Assembly: GCA_036365515.1 (NCBI GenBank)
Contig: CM070877.1
Location: 114,902,011 to 114,966,010, forward strand
Source: Torymus aiolomorphi
Lineage: Eukaryota > Arthropoda > Insecta > Hymenoptera > Torymidae
Length of the DNA: 64,000 nucleotides
Direction: 5' to 3'
Shown: piece by piece, positions 36,409 to 46,581 of the stretch
Layout of the letters: each line of letters begins with the position of its first letter
How positions within the stretch are numbered: position 1 is the first letter of the stretch
Notes under the pieces: model-generated
The model's input: only the letters and a program-made list of their open reading frames with translations
The model's database searches: none
Told to the model about the DNA's origin: nothing
Program-made: the position numbers and the translations under genes

Positions 36409-38428
36409 GGGTCCCCGGTAAATTACATTTACATTTATTTATTTATTTATTTTTATGTATCTATTGTTAGCCTTGGTATGACTACGACTATGTCTGTATT
36501 GTAGTATAGCGTTTCAAATTTTTATAATTCTTCTTTACTAATTTTGTTAACTTTGCAAATGATTTTTATTTATATTTTTTTATATTATATATATAATATG
36601 TCTCGAAGAAACCAAAGACAATCCCATGGTCTGGAACGTCGAGCCCTGGATTGATTGTGCCTGGTTCAGAAAATTATCTTTGGTTTCTTTGAAACATATT
36701 TTGATGTTGTGTCGAAGTATTCAATTACAGAATCTATGTATATTTCGCAAGTTCATTGTTAATTCGTCTGATATAATTATTTTATAATTTAATTTTTATT
36801 ATCGCATTTTTCAGTTTTAGAATGGATTGTAGCTTTACTTGGAGGTGTTTCTTATTTCTTGTCAGGTTTATATTAGTATTTTTTACATTATATTCGTCGT
36901 TTCTATTTATGATACCAAACGCATGTTTCATTTTTTTAACTTCTAACAACTTATGGAGTTTATTATATTTATTTGGATTATTTATATTTTTGGGACGTAT
37001 TCTAGAATTCAATGTTGCCAATAAACATACGTGAATTTCAAATACTTCTTTAGGTTGTACTTTAAGTGCATGGTTTTTTCCCTATAGGAATTTTTTATAT
37101 TAATTTTATCACAGGCATCCGCTCTTATGCTAAGATATCCATATGAGTTTTTATTAAAGGTATTATACTCTACGAGTGTAGTTTTTCCTCTGTTTTGAGC
37201 ATATAGCTCGTTGTTAAAGAATTTTTTACTCTTCCCTTGCCAATTGATTTTTAGGTTCTGGTGTGTTTGACCATTGTTACTAGAAATGCTTATACCTTCC
37301 TTTGGTTATGATTTCGCGTTATCAAAATGTCGGCTGGGTGGAAAAACGTTCTATTTCGGCGAAGCGCTAAGAACCGAACTAACTCAAGTTTTCACTAATT
37401 GTAAGAAAGGTTCGAATTCAAGTTTTTGTTAAGAAAAGTACTATCTCAAGTTTTTACTAAGAAAGGTTCGAACTCAACTTTTCGCTAAGAAAAGTAAGTC
37501 TTAACACGACCGTGTGCTAAGTAAAGAAAGGTTACAACTCACGGGCTTTTTTTCCTAGTCGTTTTAGTTGAGAACTGCTGTAGAGTTTGGAAAATCTGTT
37601 TCTGATTTCTTTTGCTATATAAATAAAGGAAGGTGGGGCACAGCGAGACAGGTGGGTCAACTTGGCACCTCGATATTTAAAAGGTGAATGAATATTTCGA
37701 AGCAAATGTTTATGAAAGTGTAAGAAAAATACTACTAGTTTTTGTCTTCGCTCAAAATATATAAAAAGAAAGTCATGTTAATTACTTTAATGAGATTGAA
37801 ATTTAAAGCGAAAAAAAGGGTTGGTCTCATTTTTCATTCGTCTGACAGAATGCAAAAAAAAAATTGATCCGTTCAAAATAAAGTGCATTTTGATAGTTCA
37901 TACATTAAGGGGATGTCATAGCTAAAAATGTGACATTTTTTTGCTGACAATTTTTAAAGTAGAGAATGTAAGAAAAAACCGAAAGTTGAGCGGCCTAGTG
38001 CTTCTCATCAAGAATCTATATATCCAAGATGAAATTGATTCAATTTTTTATTATTCTGATTAATTGGAAATACGAACGCGTTAAAACCTAACCTTAAAAT
38101 TTGAGTCAAACCGAATTTCTACTTATAACTTTGTATAAATTGAATTTGCGATTAGATTCGGAGTATAATAGCCTAGTGCTGAATACAATAAACCGATATT
38201 CACAAACTAAAATGAATCGACTTTGTAGTTTTTCCGAAAAATTGGAAATATAAAATCTATTTGGTAGCCTGAGGAGGAGGGGAACTACGACATTCCCTTA
38301 AACATTCAGGCTTCGTTCCATTTTTTACCTAACAGTGCTTAATAATTATGTTTTAACAATTGCAAAAATCAGTGAAAACGGGGCACGCGTGGTCCCCTGG
38401 GGCGGAAGGGGAGTGGGAGGGGGTACGA
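36409..38428. other. AT-rich DNA with one hairpin and a short degenerate repeat
   Basis: No gene is supported. Near 36602-36700 AGAAACCAAAGA and TCTTTGGTTTCT form a stem with a loop of about 65 bases. Near 37383-37500 a unit of roughly 29 bp (CTCAAGTTTT.ACTAAGAAA) repeats about four times with changes. Frames near 36782-37034 run on both strands, are very AT-rich and look accidental. Confidence 0.4.
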
Positions 38429-38436
38429 GTGGTACA

Positions 38437-38737
38437 CTTAGAGCATATACTCCTGGAGGAAGCATGTCGTGTTAACAAATCGTGGTCGGTTTTCGTACGG
38501 TGCAAGAGAGACAGAAGATAAAGTGTCCCTTATCTGTCTCTCTCTCTCTCTCACACACTGTGCTGTGATTGGTTGCTCTATCATCTTAGTTTGGAGGGGA
38601 GCGCGAGTAGCCAATCACAGCATAGTGCGAGAGAGACAAACCAGGGGCACTCTTTTTTTCTTTCTCTCTCGCACCGTACGAAAACCGACCACGATTTTCT
38701 CATTTAATTTACTACCTCCAGGAGTATATGCTCTAAG
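38437..38737. mobile_element. 301-bp foldback MITE with 8-bp duplication
   Basis: The ends are perfect 23-bp inverted repeats (start CTTAGAGCATATACTCC). GTGGTACA flanks both sides (38429-38436 and 38738-38745), an 8-bp target duplication. Inside, a second inverted pair of about 26 bp starts GTGGTCGGTTTTCGTACGG, and a third, GTGATTGG/CCAATCAC, lies near the centre, so almost the whole element can fold on itself. There is no coding capacity. An 8-bp duplication fits hAT or P superfamilies; the termini do not tell which. Confidence 0.85.
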
Positions 38738-38746
38738 GTGGTACAC

Positions 38747-39048
38747 GAAATATATTGCGCGGCGCGCTTGGCGGCGCGTCAGCTGGTCAACTGTTTGTCC
38801 CCAACCTATTTCAGTGTATAAGGTGGTAAGATCGCATTTCGCTATTTATCATTGTAATACATATCATACAATCAAATATATATACAGTACTTCTTATTCT
38901 TATTATTTCAGATTAGATTATGTACGAAAAATTATAAATATGATAATACTTCATAAATATCCATATCACTCGTGCCCCACCTGGTGCCACATTCGCCCCG
39001 CTAGTGGCGCACGTAGAGCACTTTTGACAAACTTTACTTCTCAATTTA
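38747..39048. other. Unassigned DNA
   Basis: A short mixed stretch with no recognised element. A long frame crossing it (38469-39116) runs through the MITE and is not a gene. Confidence 0.4.
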
Positions 39049-39050
39049 TA

Positions 39051-40821
39051 GGGGAGACTGGGGTAAAACCGGTTACTTCTTGGAAATCGTTTATTAAAAA
39101 TAATAACAATATTTAACATTACCATTGTTTTCAATTTACATTCAGGTAACTGAAAATCGACTTGGTTAGCCAAAAAAATATTTGTAAATGTTATTAGAAA
39201 TTTACGAAAGTATCCCCTATTGAAATGTGTACCCACATGGGTTCTTACAAGAGTTCCCATAAGCGTTTCCCAATGAGTTCCCACATGGTTTCCCCCATGG
39301 GAAACCAACTGGCTAATCGACTGGGAATCCCATGTGGGGACCTGTATGGGATCCCCGGAGAGTTGATGAAAATTAGTTTCCACACAATTTATTTAAATTA
39401 TGTATTGTTTAGTCATGCATTAAATATTGTATAATAATAAATTTTCGGATACCATTTTATGCTTTATTAGATGACAAATTTTTAGTTCCCATTGTAAAGG
39501 GGATATCAAAAACAAGGCAAGCCTTGTAATTCGGACTCTTCGTAAAGAGTCATTTGCATGTTTGACTTACACGGCTTATATACTCTCAGCCATCCCGTGT
39601 ATCCACAGAAAGCACTACCGAGGCGCCACATAACGGATAAACAGCCGCAGCTTCTTTACCGAGAGACGCTCATCACAAGTTCTCCTTTGTTGCCACTATG
39701 CCGTGGCAACATACACGGAATGGCCGAGAGTATATAAGCCGTGTAAGTCAAACATGCAAATGACTCTTTACGAAGAGTCCGAATTACAAGGCTTGCCTTG
39801 TTTTTGATATCCCTTTTACAATGGGAACTAAAAATTTGTTATCTAATAAAGAATAAATATTATTATTATACAATATTTAATACATGACTAAACAATACAC
39901 AATTTAAATAAATTGTGTTCAAACTAATTTTCATCAACTCTCCGGGGATCCCACACAGATCCTCACATGGGTTTCCCAGTCAATTAGCCAGTTGGTTTCC
40001 CATGTGGGAAACCATGTGGGAACTCATTGGGAAACGCTTATGGAAACTCTTGTAAGAACCCATGTGGGTACACATTTGGGTTCACACAAGGGTCTTTTCA
40101 GTAAGGTCCGATTTTACTCCGTAAAAAAATTGTCGGGGTAAAACTGGATACTTTCATTATTCTTTCCAAAATGAATTTTAAGCGTTATTCGACATTCTAG
40201 AAATAATAAAATGATGTAAAAACGTTGTTTAATGAAGAAATATTTTATTAATAATTATAAATTAACGTTTTTTTTTATAAAAAAAAATCGCTGAAGCCTT
40301 ATTTTCTTCTGACCAGCTTTGCTGGGAAGACTTTCTATATATGTATGCATTTCTGTACCAAAAAACAAATTAATTTTATATTTATAATGTATGAACAGTG
40401 CCCTAAATATCTATTATTAGTTTATTTTATCATTTAACCTAAAGTATCCGGTTTTACCTCAAAGTTCGAAAAAAATATTCATTTTTTGCAATTAAAAGTA
40501 AAATTGAGAAATGAAATTACTCCTAATTATATATTATAACCTAAATAATAAGGTTATGTCCGTACTAAAAGAATATGTTGCTTACAGGAAGATTATATAC
40601 ATACTATGACTGTTATGATGAACACGATCTTGCGAGCTAACAAATCTTTGACCTCTTCTAAAATCAACACGAGGCTATTTTTGACATACCCATACTATAC
40701 AAAATGATAATAGGATCATTCTCAAAGAGATACAATAGCTATTATATAAATTGCACTAGTAGTAGCCGAGAAATTGAGAATTCCGGTTTTGTCCCAGTAT
40801 TCGGTTTTACCCCAGTCTCCC
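39051..40821. mobile_element. Inverted-repeat element, ends GGGGAGACTGGGGTAAAACC
   Basis: Inverted termini of about 20 bp (GGGAGACTGGGGTAAAACC) lie at 39051-39072 and 40801-40821, flanked by TA on both sides (39049-39050, 40822-40823). Without the nested foldback at 39214-40106 the element is about 880 bp. The right end holds a second, imperfect copy of the terminal motif (CCGGTTTTGTCCCAGT near 40783). There is no transposase, so it is a non-autonomous element, probably TA-targeting. Confidence 0.7.
39214..40106. mobile_element. Foldback element copy A, nested
   Basis: About 890 bp, palindromic. Each arm carries many CCCACATGGG/CCCATGTGGG motifs, then an AT segment with GATGACAAATTTTTAG, then GATATC..AAACAAGGCAAGCCTTG, and meets near 39690. 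It is the same family as copy B (42756-43676). The left end lacks about 20 bp of the terminal repeat. It is inserted inside the 39051-40821 element. Confidence 0.85.
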
Positions 40822-40823
40822 TA

Positions 40824-41165
40824 TAATTAAACGCGTTACAAAAAAGTATATTCAACTGTCCATCCCGATTCTTGACGCGATTGTCTAACTTTTCCATTTT
40901 TTAAAATGTACTTATAGTCCATAATTTTCGTACAGTTCTACGTAAAAGTTAGGATGCCGCTGACGCCCTACCCTTCGCTATATATAAGAAAATGGTCAAA
41001 AATTATTTTGGAAGGGACACCTTTTGGACACGTTTTGTTCTTTCTGATTTCACGAAGTATACGACAAAAAGTGTATACAATTAAAAACACGTTTGAGGCA
41101 TTTTTTTTGCAGAGAACAAGCTCTCCATTCAAATTGTAAATTATTGAATTAATATTAATTATTGA

Positions 41166-41216
<51 letters not shown>
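40824..41216. other. AT-rich DNA ending in a (TA)n tract
   Basis: No gene is supported. A (TA)n microsatellite of about 46 bp occupies 41170-41215 and directly abuts the foldback family end at 41217. Confidence 0.6.
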
Positions 41217-41217
<1 letters not shown>

Positions 41218-42755
41218 GATGTTTGAGATGAAGTGGGCATGTCAAAATTTTAAAATCGCTCAAAACTCGTTTACTTTTAGTTCTTTATGAAAAAAACATG
41301 TTCCTCAAATTTTAGGTCGATATTTGCATAAATAAAAAAGTTACACAACATTGAAAATTTAAAGTTTTTGCAATTTTTGGTTAAAATTCAAGTTTATTCA
41401 TTTTTTTACTCAAAATCTTGAAACTTTTTATATAGAATATTGATTGGAGAAAAGTTTGCATTTTATTTGTAGAATACACCAATATTTTTTTTATGACCCT
41501 TTTTGAAAGTCTCTGATTGGTTGGTTTTTGGTATACCTTCATCGACCAAAAGTAAGGACTAGACTGCGCCAGTACCAAATTTTTCCATCAAAGATTTTTT
41601 CTATTCTTTGGACGAAATACTTTAATTTAAAAAAAAAAAGTTTATGGCTAGAGCTAAGGAAAAAATTCTACAGCACATTGAAAATTGATAAAAACCATAA
41701 AAATTTTAAATCATGCAACCGTAAGCCATTCTGTGATTGAGTATCATTTGAAGACTTCATGTCATTTATCTTGCTGCACAATTTAGTACTAGCAGTAAAT
41801 GTACATTAAAAAACTAATTTGATTCATCGAATACTTCATACAATATATTTAGCAATGTGCTCAAACCTTACTTACTTTGTATTTTCTGAATAGATATTAT
41901 AACTGACTGACATCAGAGTTACCGGTACCTGGATCAAGAATTCATTCTAAACTTGAATCCCTACTTTCTTAATATTATATAAGTATTTCTATAATATACT
42001 AAAGTAATACTATATAAGTACTTTTTATAATGATTCAAATTATTTAATACAGAAAGTCAGACATGTTGTGGATAAAACTTGTAGTAAGTTAATCTTTATC
42101 GAATGTTCACTAAAAATCATGTTTTATACTATTTTAGATGAATTTAAAATTTAAAATTACTATCCTACTGTTAATGAATTAACTTGAACTGGAATTGTGA
42201 AACTGGTGATTAGAATGCGATATTACAGGTATTTAATTCAGTTATAAGATATCAAAATCCATAATTTTTCATATGGTTCTTTTGTATGAAATATATGAAG
42301 TATTTTTGTCCAATTATTCTTCTTAACTTCCAAAGTTCATATCAATCACATAAATGACACAGCTATTTTAATATAAGCTTTCAGTATTCTGTTTTGATAT
42401 GAACTTACACGACTAAAGAATTTTTCTAATCATTTTGTTACATTATTTTGACCAGCAGTAATTAACAATTATGTTTCAATAATCTTAGTACAATTACTTT
42501 TATAGAATTTATGCAAAGATTTATGTCAAAATATTGGGTAGATTATATGGATCTAAATAAGTGAATAAATAAATAAAAATTCTTATTTATTTAAAATCAT
42601 GATATATTTCAGTATATCGGTAAGAATTTAAATAAGAGATAATGTTTTGAGTGTATTTTAAAACAATAAATAAGGCTTATCCACAACATGTCTGACTTTC
42701 TGTATTAAATAATTTGAATCATTATAAAAAGTACTTATATAGTATTACTGTAGTG

Positions 42756-43676
42756 CCCTATTGAAAAGACCCTTGTGTGAACCTACATGGGTTCCCATAA
42801 GCGTTCCCCAATGAGTTCCCACATGGTTTTCCACATGGGAAACCAACTGGCTAATTTATTGGGAATCCCATGTGGGGACCTGTATGGGATCCCCGAAGAG
42901 TTGATGAAAATTAGTTTCCACACAATTTATTTAAATTATGTATTATTTAGTCATGCATTAAATATTGTATAATAATAAATTTTCGGATACCACTTTATGC
43001 TTTATTAGATAACAAATTTTTAGCTGCCATTGTAAAGGGGATATCAAAAACAAGGCAAGCCTTGTAATTCGGACTCTTAATACAGAGTCATTTACACGTT
43101 TGACTTACACGGCTTATATAGTCTCGATCATCCCGTGTATTCACAGAAAGCACTACCGAAGCGCTACATAGCGGATAAATAGTCGAAGCTTCTTTACCCA
43201 GAGCCGCCCATCACAAGTTCTCCTTTGTTGCCGCTATGTCGCGCTCCGGTAGTGCTTTCTGTGGATACACGGGATGGCCGAGAGTATATAAGTCGTGTAA
43301 GTCAAACGTGCAAATGACTCTTTACGAAGAGTCTGAATTACAAGGCTTGCCTTGTTTTTGATATCCCCTTTACAATGGGAACTAAAAATTTGTTATCTAA
43401 TAAAGCATAACATGGTATCTGAAAAATTATTATTATACAATATTTAATACATGACTAAACAATACATAATTCAAATAAATTGTGTGCAAACTTATTTTCA
43501 TCAACTCTCCAGGGATCCCACACAAGTGGTCCCCACATGGGATTCCCAGTCAATTAGCCAGTTGGTTTCCCATGTGGGAAACCATGTGGGAACTCATTGG
43601 GAAACGCTTATGGGAACTCTTGTAAGAATCCATGTGGGTACACATTTGGGTTCACACAAGGGTCTTTTCAGTAGGG
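42756..43676. mobile_element. Foldback element copy B, TA target
   Basis: A 921-bp palindrome with ends CCCTA(T/C)TGAAAAGACCC. The host palindrome's other arm (near 42000) shows the empty site TTAGTATATTATAG, so the target was TA. The right TA (43677-43678) is intact and the left one has become TG (42754-42755). It is the same family as 39214-40106. Confidence 0.87.
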
Positions 43677-43882
43677 TATATTATAGAAATACTTATATAA
43701 TATTAAGAAAGTAGTGATTCAAGTTTAGAGTGAATTCTTGATCCAGGTACCGGTAACTCTGATGTCAGTCAGTTATAATATCTATTCAGAAAATATAAAG
43801 TAAGTAAGGTTTGAGCACATTGCTAAATATATTGCATGAAGTATTCGACAAATCAAATTAGTTTTTTAATGTACATTTACTG

Positions 43883-45322
43883 TCTCACGGCCTGCCGTAC
43901 CGACGTCGGTAATTAGTAAGTTCGTGGTAGCGAACGCTAGAGGGCGCGTCAATGCAGAATTAGAGCTGCATCGATGAGACGACGAGCGAGCCGGCGCGAG
44001 AGAGCCCGGGATCCATCTTGTTGTTGTCACTCGTGAGATAGAGATGCGCTGGAGTTCGCGCGACTTTATAATCGCAATTTACACGATGGAGAATTGGTCT
44101 TTTCATCCATCCAACCTCAAGAGTGAACAGGTCTAAATCCCTGAGGTTATTTCTCCGCCGGAGAAGTGTGACTTCACGTACTTACGTGGAAAATACGTGA
44201 AGTGTTCCAAGACTGTGGGACAGGCTGATTCTACCTGCCGTACTGTCAATACAAAGCTACTTCCTCGAGCAGAAGACCGGCTCGCCTGGTATTGCTACAG
44301 TCCAAGATACCATGAGGGATCGAGCTACGAAGCCAGTCGAGTCACGAGGATACACACCAAAAAGCTAGGCCACCAAGTTGCGTCCACCTAAGATCTAACA
44401 TGGTAAGCGTGCATGCATCATCCGCGACGCGAGTAATAGCGCGTAACCGCCCGTCTAGGTTCGTCGTTCCTGAACAGCGGCTTTGAATAGGCGATCTCGT
44501 GCGGAGAGAGCAAGCGCAGAGAGAGCGCAGGCCCGGATCATCAGTTATTGAAGGTCACCAGCAAAGTTTAACTTCCCGGCAGTTTCGTAACCGACAAGTG
44601 CGCAGATTACATTGCGCGGTATAACCTACTCTCTCTCTCTCTCGCGCGCTCTGACACGTGTGCGTGTGTGTGTGTGTGTCGCGCAGCGAGTGCGGCCGGT
44701 CTCTCACCCGCGCATTCAACGATGAATGCGGGACGTAGAATACCGTGTACGCGCGGCGTATGTTACCGCGCGTGCTCGGCGTATATTACCGCGAGCGTGA
44801 CGTCAGCCTTCGAAACAGCTGACGTCTTTAGCGTTGTTCTGGCGCCCCGTTAGGATAGATTATTCAACGTATCAATTTAACCCGTTCCGTCAATATCTAA
44901 ATTCATTCCTTTTATATTATTACTCTTTTACCAAACCATCATATTTCATTCAATAAACAATAGTCATTTGTTATTAACTTTAACCACTCGAGTTATCATT
45001 TCGTGACCTTAATCATTCCCCGTTCCCCGCCGCCTCCACGGTCGTTACGTTAGAGAGAACGTATCGTTTTACATCTGAGCAGCTGGCACACGAACCAGGG
45101 ATCCGGTGAGGAGTTCGAGTCCCTGGTAGAAATAAAACGCGAGTCTCCGACTTGCGTGTTGCACGGTAAGTAACTAGATTAGGTTTAGCATTGCACGACG
45201 TTGCAGCTTCCGCTGCCTAATCTGGCTATTGGGTCTCCGAGAGTTGAACCGGAGAACCCGTAGTTGAACCGCTAAGACGTGCAGATGAAACGCGTCTTAG
45301 CCCAATTAACCACCCCGTGACA
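43883..45322 (+). mobile_element. LTR-like insertion, possible solo LTR
   Basis: 1.44 kb of GC-richer sequence splits the right arm of palindrome locus 2. ACTG is present on both sides (43879-43882 and 45323-45326), a 4-bp duplication that restores the arm exactly. The ends are inverted: TCTCACGG and CCGTGACA. A TATAA (near 44067) and an AATAAA (near 44950) in plus orientation would fit an LTR promoter and poly-A signal. A (TG)n run lies near 44658-44678. Close to the right end, on the minus strand, TGGTTAATTGGG and GGTTCAACTC resemble Pol III boxes A and B, but a full tRNA does not fold. No coding frame is recognised. It could be a solo LTR or another non-autonomous element. Confidence 0.55.
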
Positions 45323-45493
45323 ACTGCTAATACAAAATTTTGTAGCAATATATAAGTGACATGAAGTCTTCAAATTATGCTCAATCATAGAATGGCTTAC
45401 GGTTGCATGATTTATCATTTTTATGGTTTTTATCAATCTTCAATGTACTGTAGAATTTTTTCCTTAGCTCTAGCCATAAACTTTTTTTTTTTA

Positions 45494-45907
45494 AATTAAA
45501 AAGGACACTCGCGAAAAACTTGCCCGTATTACCCATTAGCAGCATTACTTACATGAAATCTTGATCGGGCATTAGCTTCATAAATTTATATTATATTATA
45601 CGGTGTTTGGGTTAATTATACACCGATAGATGGAGCCTCCTTTTCCACTAGTGAAAAAGGTGGCTCAGTCTATAAAGCTTTGGCCGTGACCACCCAGCGG
45701 CAAGTGTCTGATGACGGCTACTAGATCATCACTGATGAATCCAATCTAGTAGCCTGGACGAAACACTTCGATTGATTTCTTTGACTACAATAAGATATTA
45801 ACTTATTGTTTTTCGTAATTTTGACAATTTTTTTCATTGGGCCTTTAATTAAAAAGGACACTCGCGAAAAACTTGCCCGCATTACCCATTAGCAGCATTA
45901 CTTACAT
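45494..45907 (+). repeat. 353-bp structured repeat, one unit plus 61-bp restart
   Basis: 61-bp direct repeats with one difference (45494-45554 and 45847-45907, containing GGACACTCGCGAAAAACTTG) enclose 292 bp. Inside are two strong hairpins: GAGCCTCCTTTT.../...AAAAAGGTGGCTC (about 45632-45666), and AAGTGT (45702-45707), CTGATGA, an 11-bp stem GGCTACTAGAT/ATCTAGTAGCC, then GAC-GAAA and ACACTT (45763-45768). The CTGATGA...stem...GAAAC layout recalls hammerhead cores. The arrangement as 1.2 tandem units recalls Penelope pseudo-LTRs or animal retrozymes. No protein-coding frame. The name is unresolved. Confidence 0.55.
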
Positions 45908-45929
45908 ATTTAAGTTTTAATTATATATA

Positions 45930-46062
45930 AATAGTATATTACGATACGTGGGCCGGAAATTGGATTTCCGGGCCGTGCGTGGTATGACGCCCGAGGCGAA
46001 GCCGAGGGCGTCATGACGCACGGTCAGGGCATCCAATTTCCGGCCCAAGTATTGTATACTAT
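45930..46062. repeat. Cruciform-capable palindrome next to the Crypton
   Basis: Nested inverted repeats: an outer pair ending TGGGCCGGAAATTGGAT (45949-45965 with 46031-46047, extended by TAGTATA/TATACTA), then CCGTGCGT/ACGCACGG, then GACGCCC/GGGCGTC, around the loop GAGGCGAAGCCGA (45993-46005). The same 13-base loop caps the hairpin at 46298-46365 inside the Crypton. Confidence 0.85.
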
Positions 46063-46297
46063 TTTTCTTACTCCCCGGCCGAAAGTACGTTCTGTAATTG
46101 TTAAATAATTGATAAAATTGCGTTGTCGTCTGCTAGCTGTGTTTGAGTGCTAGTTTTTCTTTCGGCCCGCTCGATAGTACTGCCTCTGTCGGCCACTTTG
46201 GGTAGCTCGGTCGATATTACCGACTGTTTTTTCTTTCGGCCCGGCGTGGAGAGCTGGTATTTTGGGCGTCTGCTACTTTCGCTGTTGCACAGATGGT

Positions 46298-46365
46298 CTG
46301 ATGCCCGCCCGACATTTGCAAGACCGAGGCGAAGCCGAGGTTTTGCTGGTCGGGGCGGGCATCAG
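46298..46365. repeat. Long hairpin with GAGGCGAAGCCGA loop
   Basis: A 13-bp perfect stem CTGATGCCCGCCC/GGGCGGGCATCAG encloses a second stem GCAAGACC/GGTTTTGC and the loop GAGGCGAAGCCGA. It lies just 3' of the Crypton gene (about 220 bp after the stop, in gene orientation) and may be a recognition, termination or resolution structure. Function is not known. Confidence 0.85.
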
Positions 46366-46581
46366 AAACACATTCATTAAAAAAGAAAGAATAAGGTGAT
46401 GAAATAAGTACAATAAAGTTTGATTTTAATAATTTAAACTTTTTTAATATATTAACATCAAGTATTAATACAATAATTAATACAAGATTTACATTTAAAT
46501 TAATAAACTTTGGTTTTAACAATTTTAACTTTCAATATATTAATCTCAATATAAAATAAATTTTTGTTTGATTTTTTTTCT

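Larger units (their letters stand above)
41217..45493. repeat. Foldback palindrome (family FB, locus 2), twice interrupted
   Basis: The left arm 41217-42077 begins GGGATGTTTGAGATGAAGTG and matches locus 1 (24498) and the 58353 fragment. Its inverted partner is in three pieces: 42678-42753, 43679-43882 and 45323-45493. The breaks are the foldback copy B and an LTR-like insertion. The centre is 42078-42677 (600 bp, AT-rich). The right arm lacks the part matching 41217-41620. No coding capacity. Confidence 0.82.

Noticed and set aside
36782..37034. Opposed short frames on both strands
   Set aside because: Composition-driven frames in AT-rich DNA; no known motif.
38469..39116. 215-codon plus-strand frame
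   Set aside because: It crosses the 301-bp MITE and its target duplication and has no recognisable domain.
45235..45318. Possible tRNA on the minus strand
   Set aside because: Boxes A and B are present in outline, but acceptor and D arms do not fold; the strong stem CTAAGACG/CGTCTTAG does not fit a tRNA anticodon arm.
45700..45770. Canonical, active hammerhead ribozyme
   Set aside because: CTGATGA and GAAA are present, but a proper stem III and cleavage triplet were not found, and five extra bases separate stem II from GAAA; kept only as hammerhead-like.
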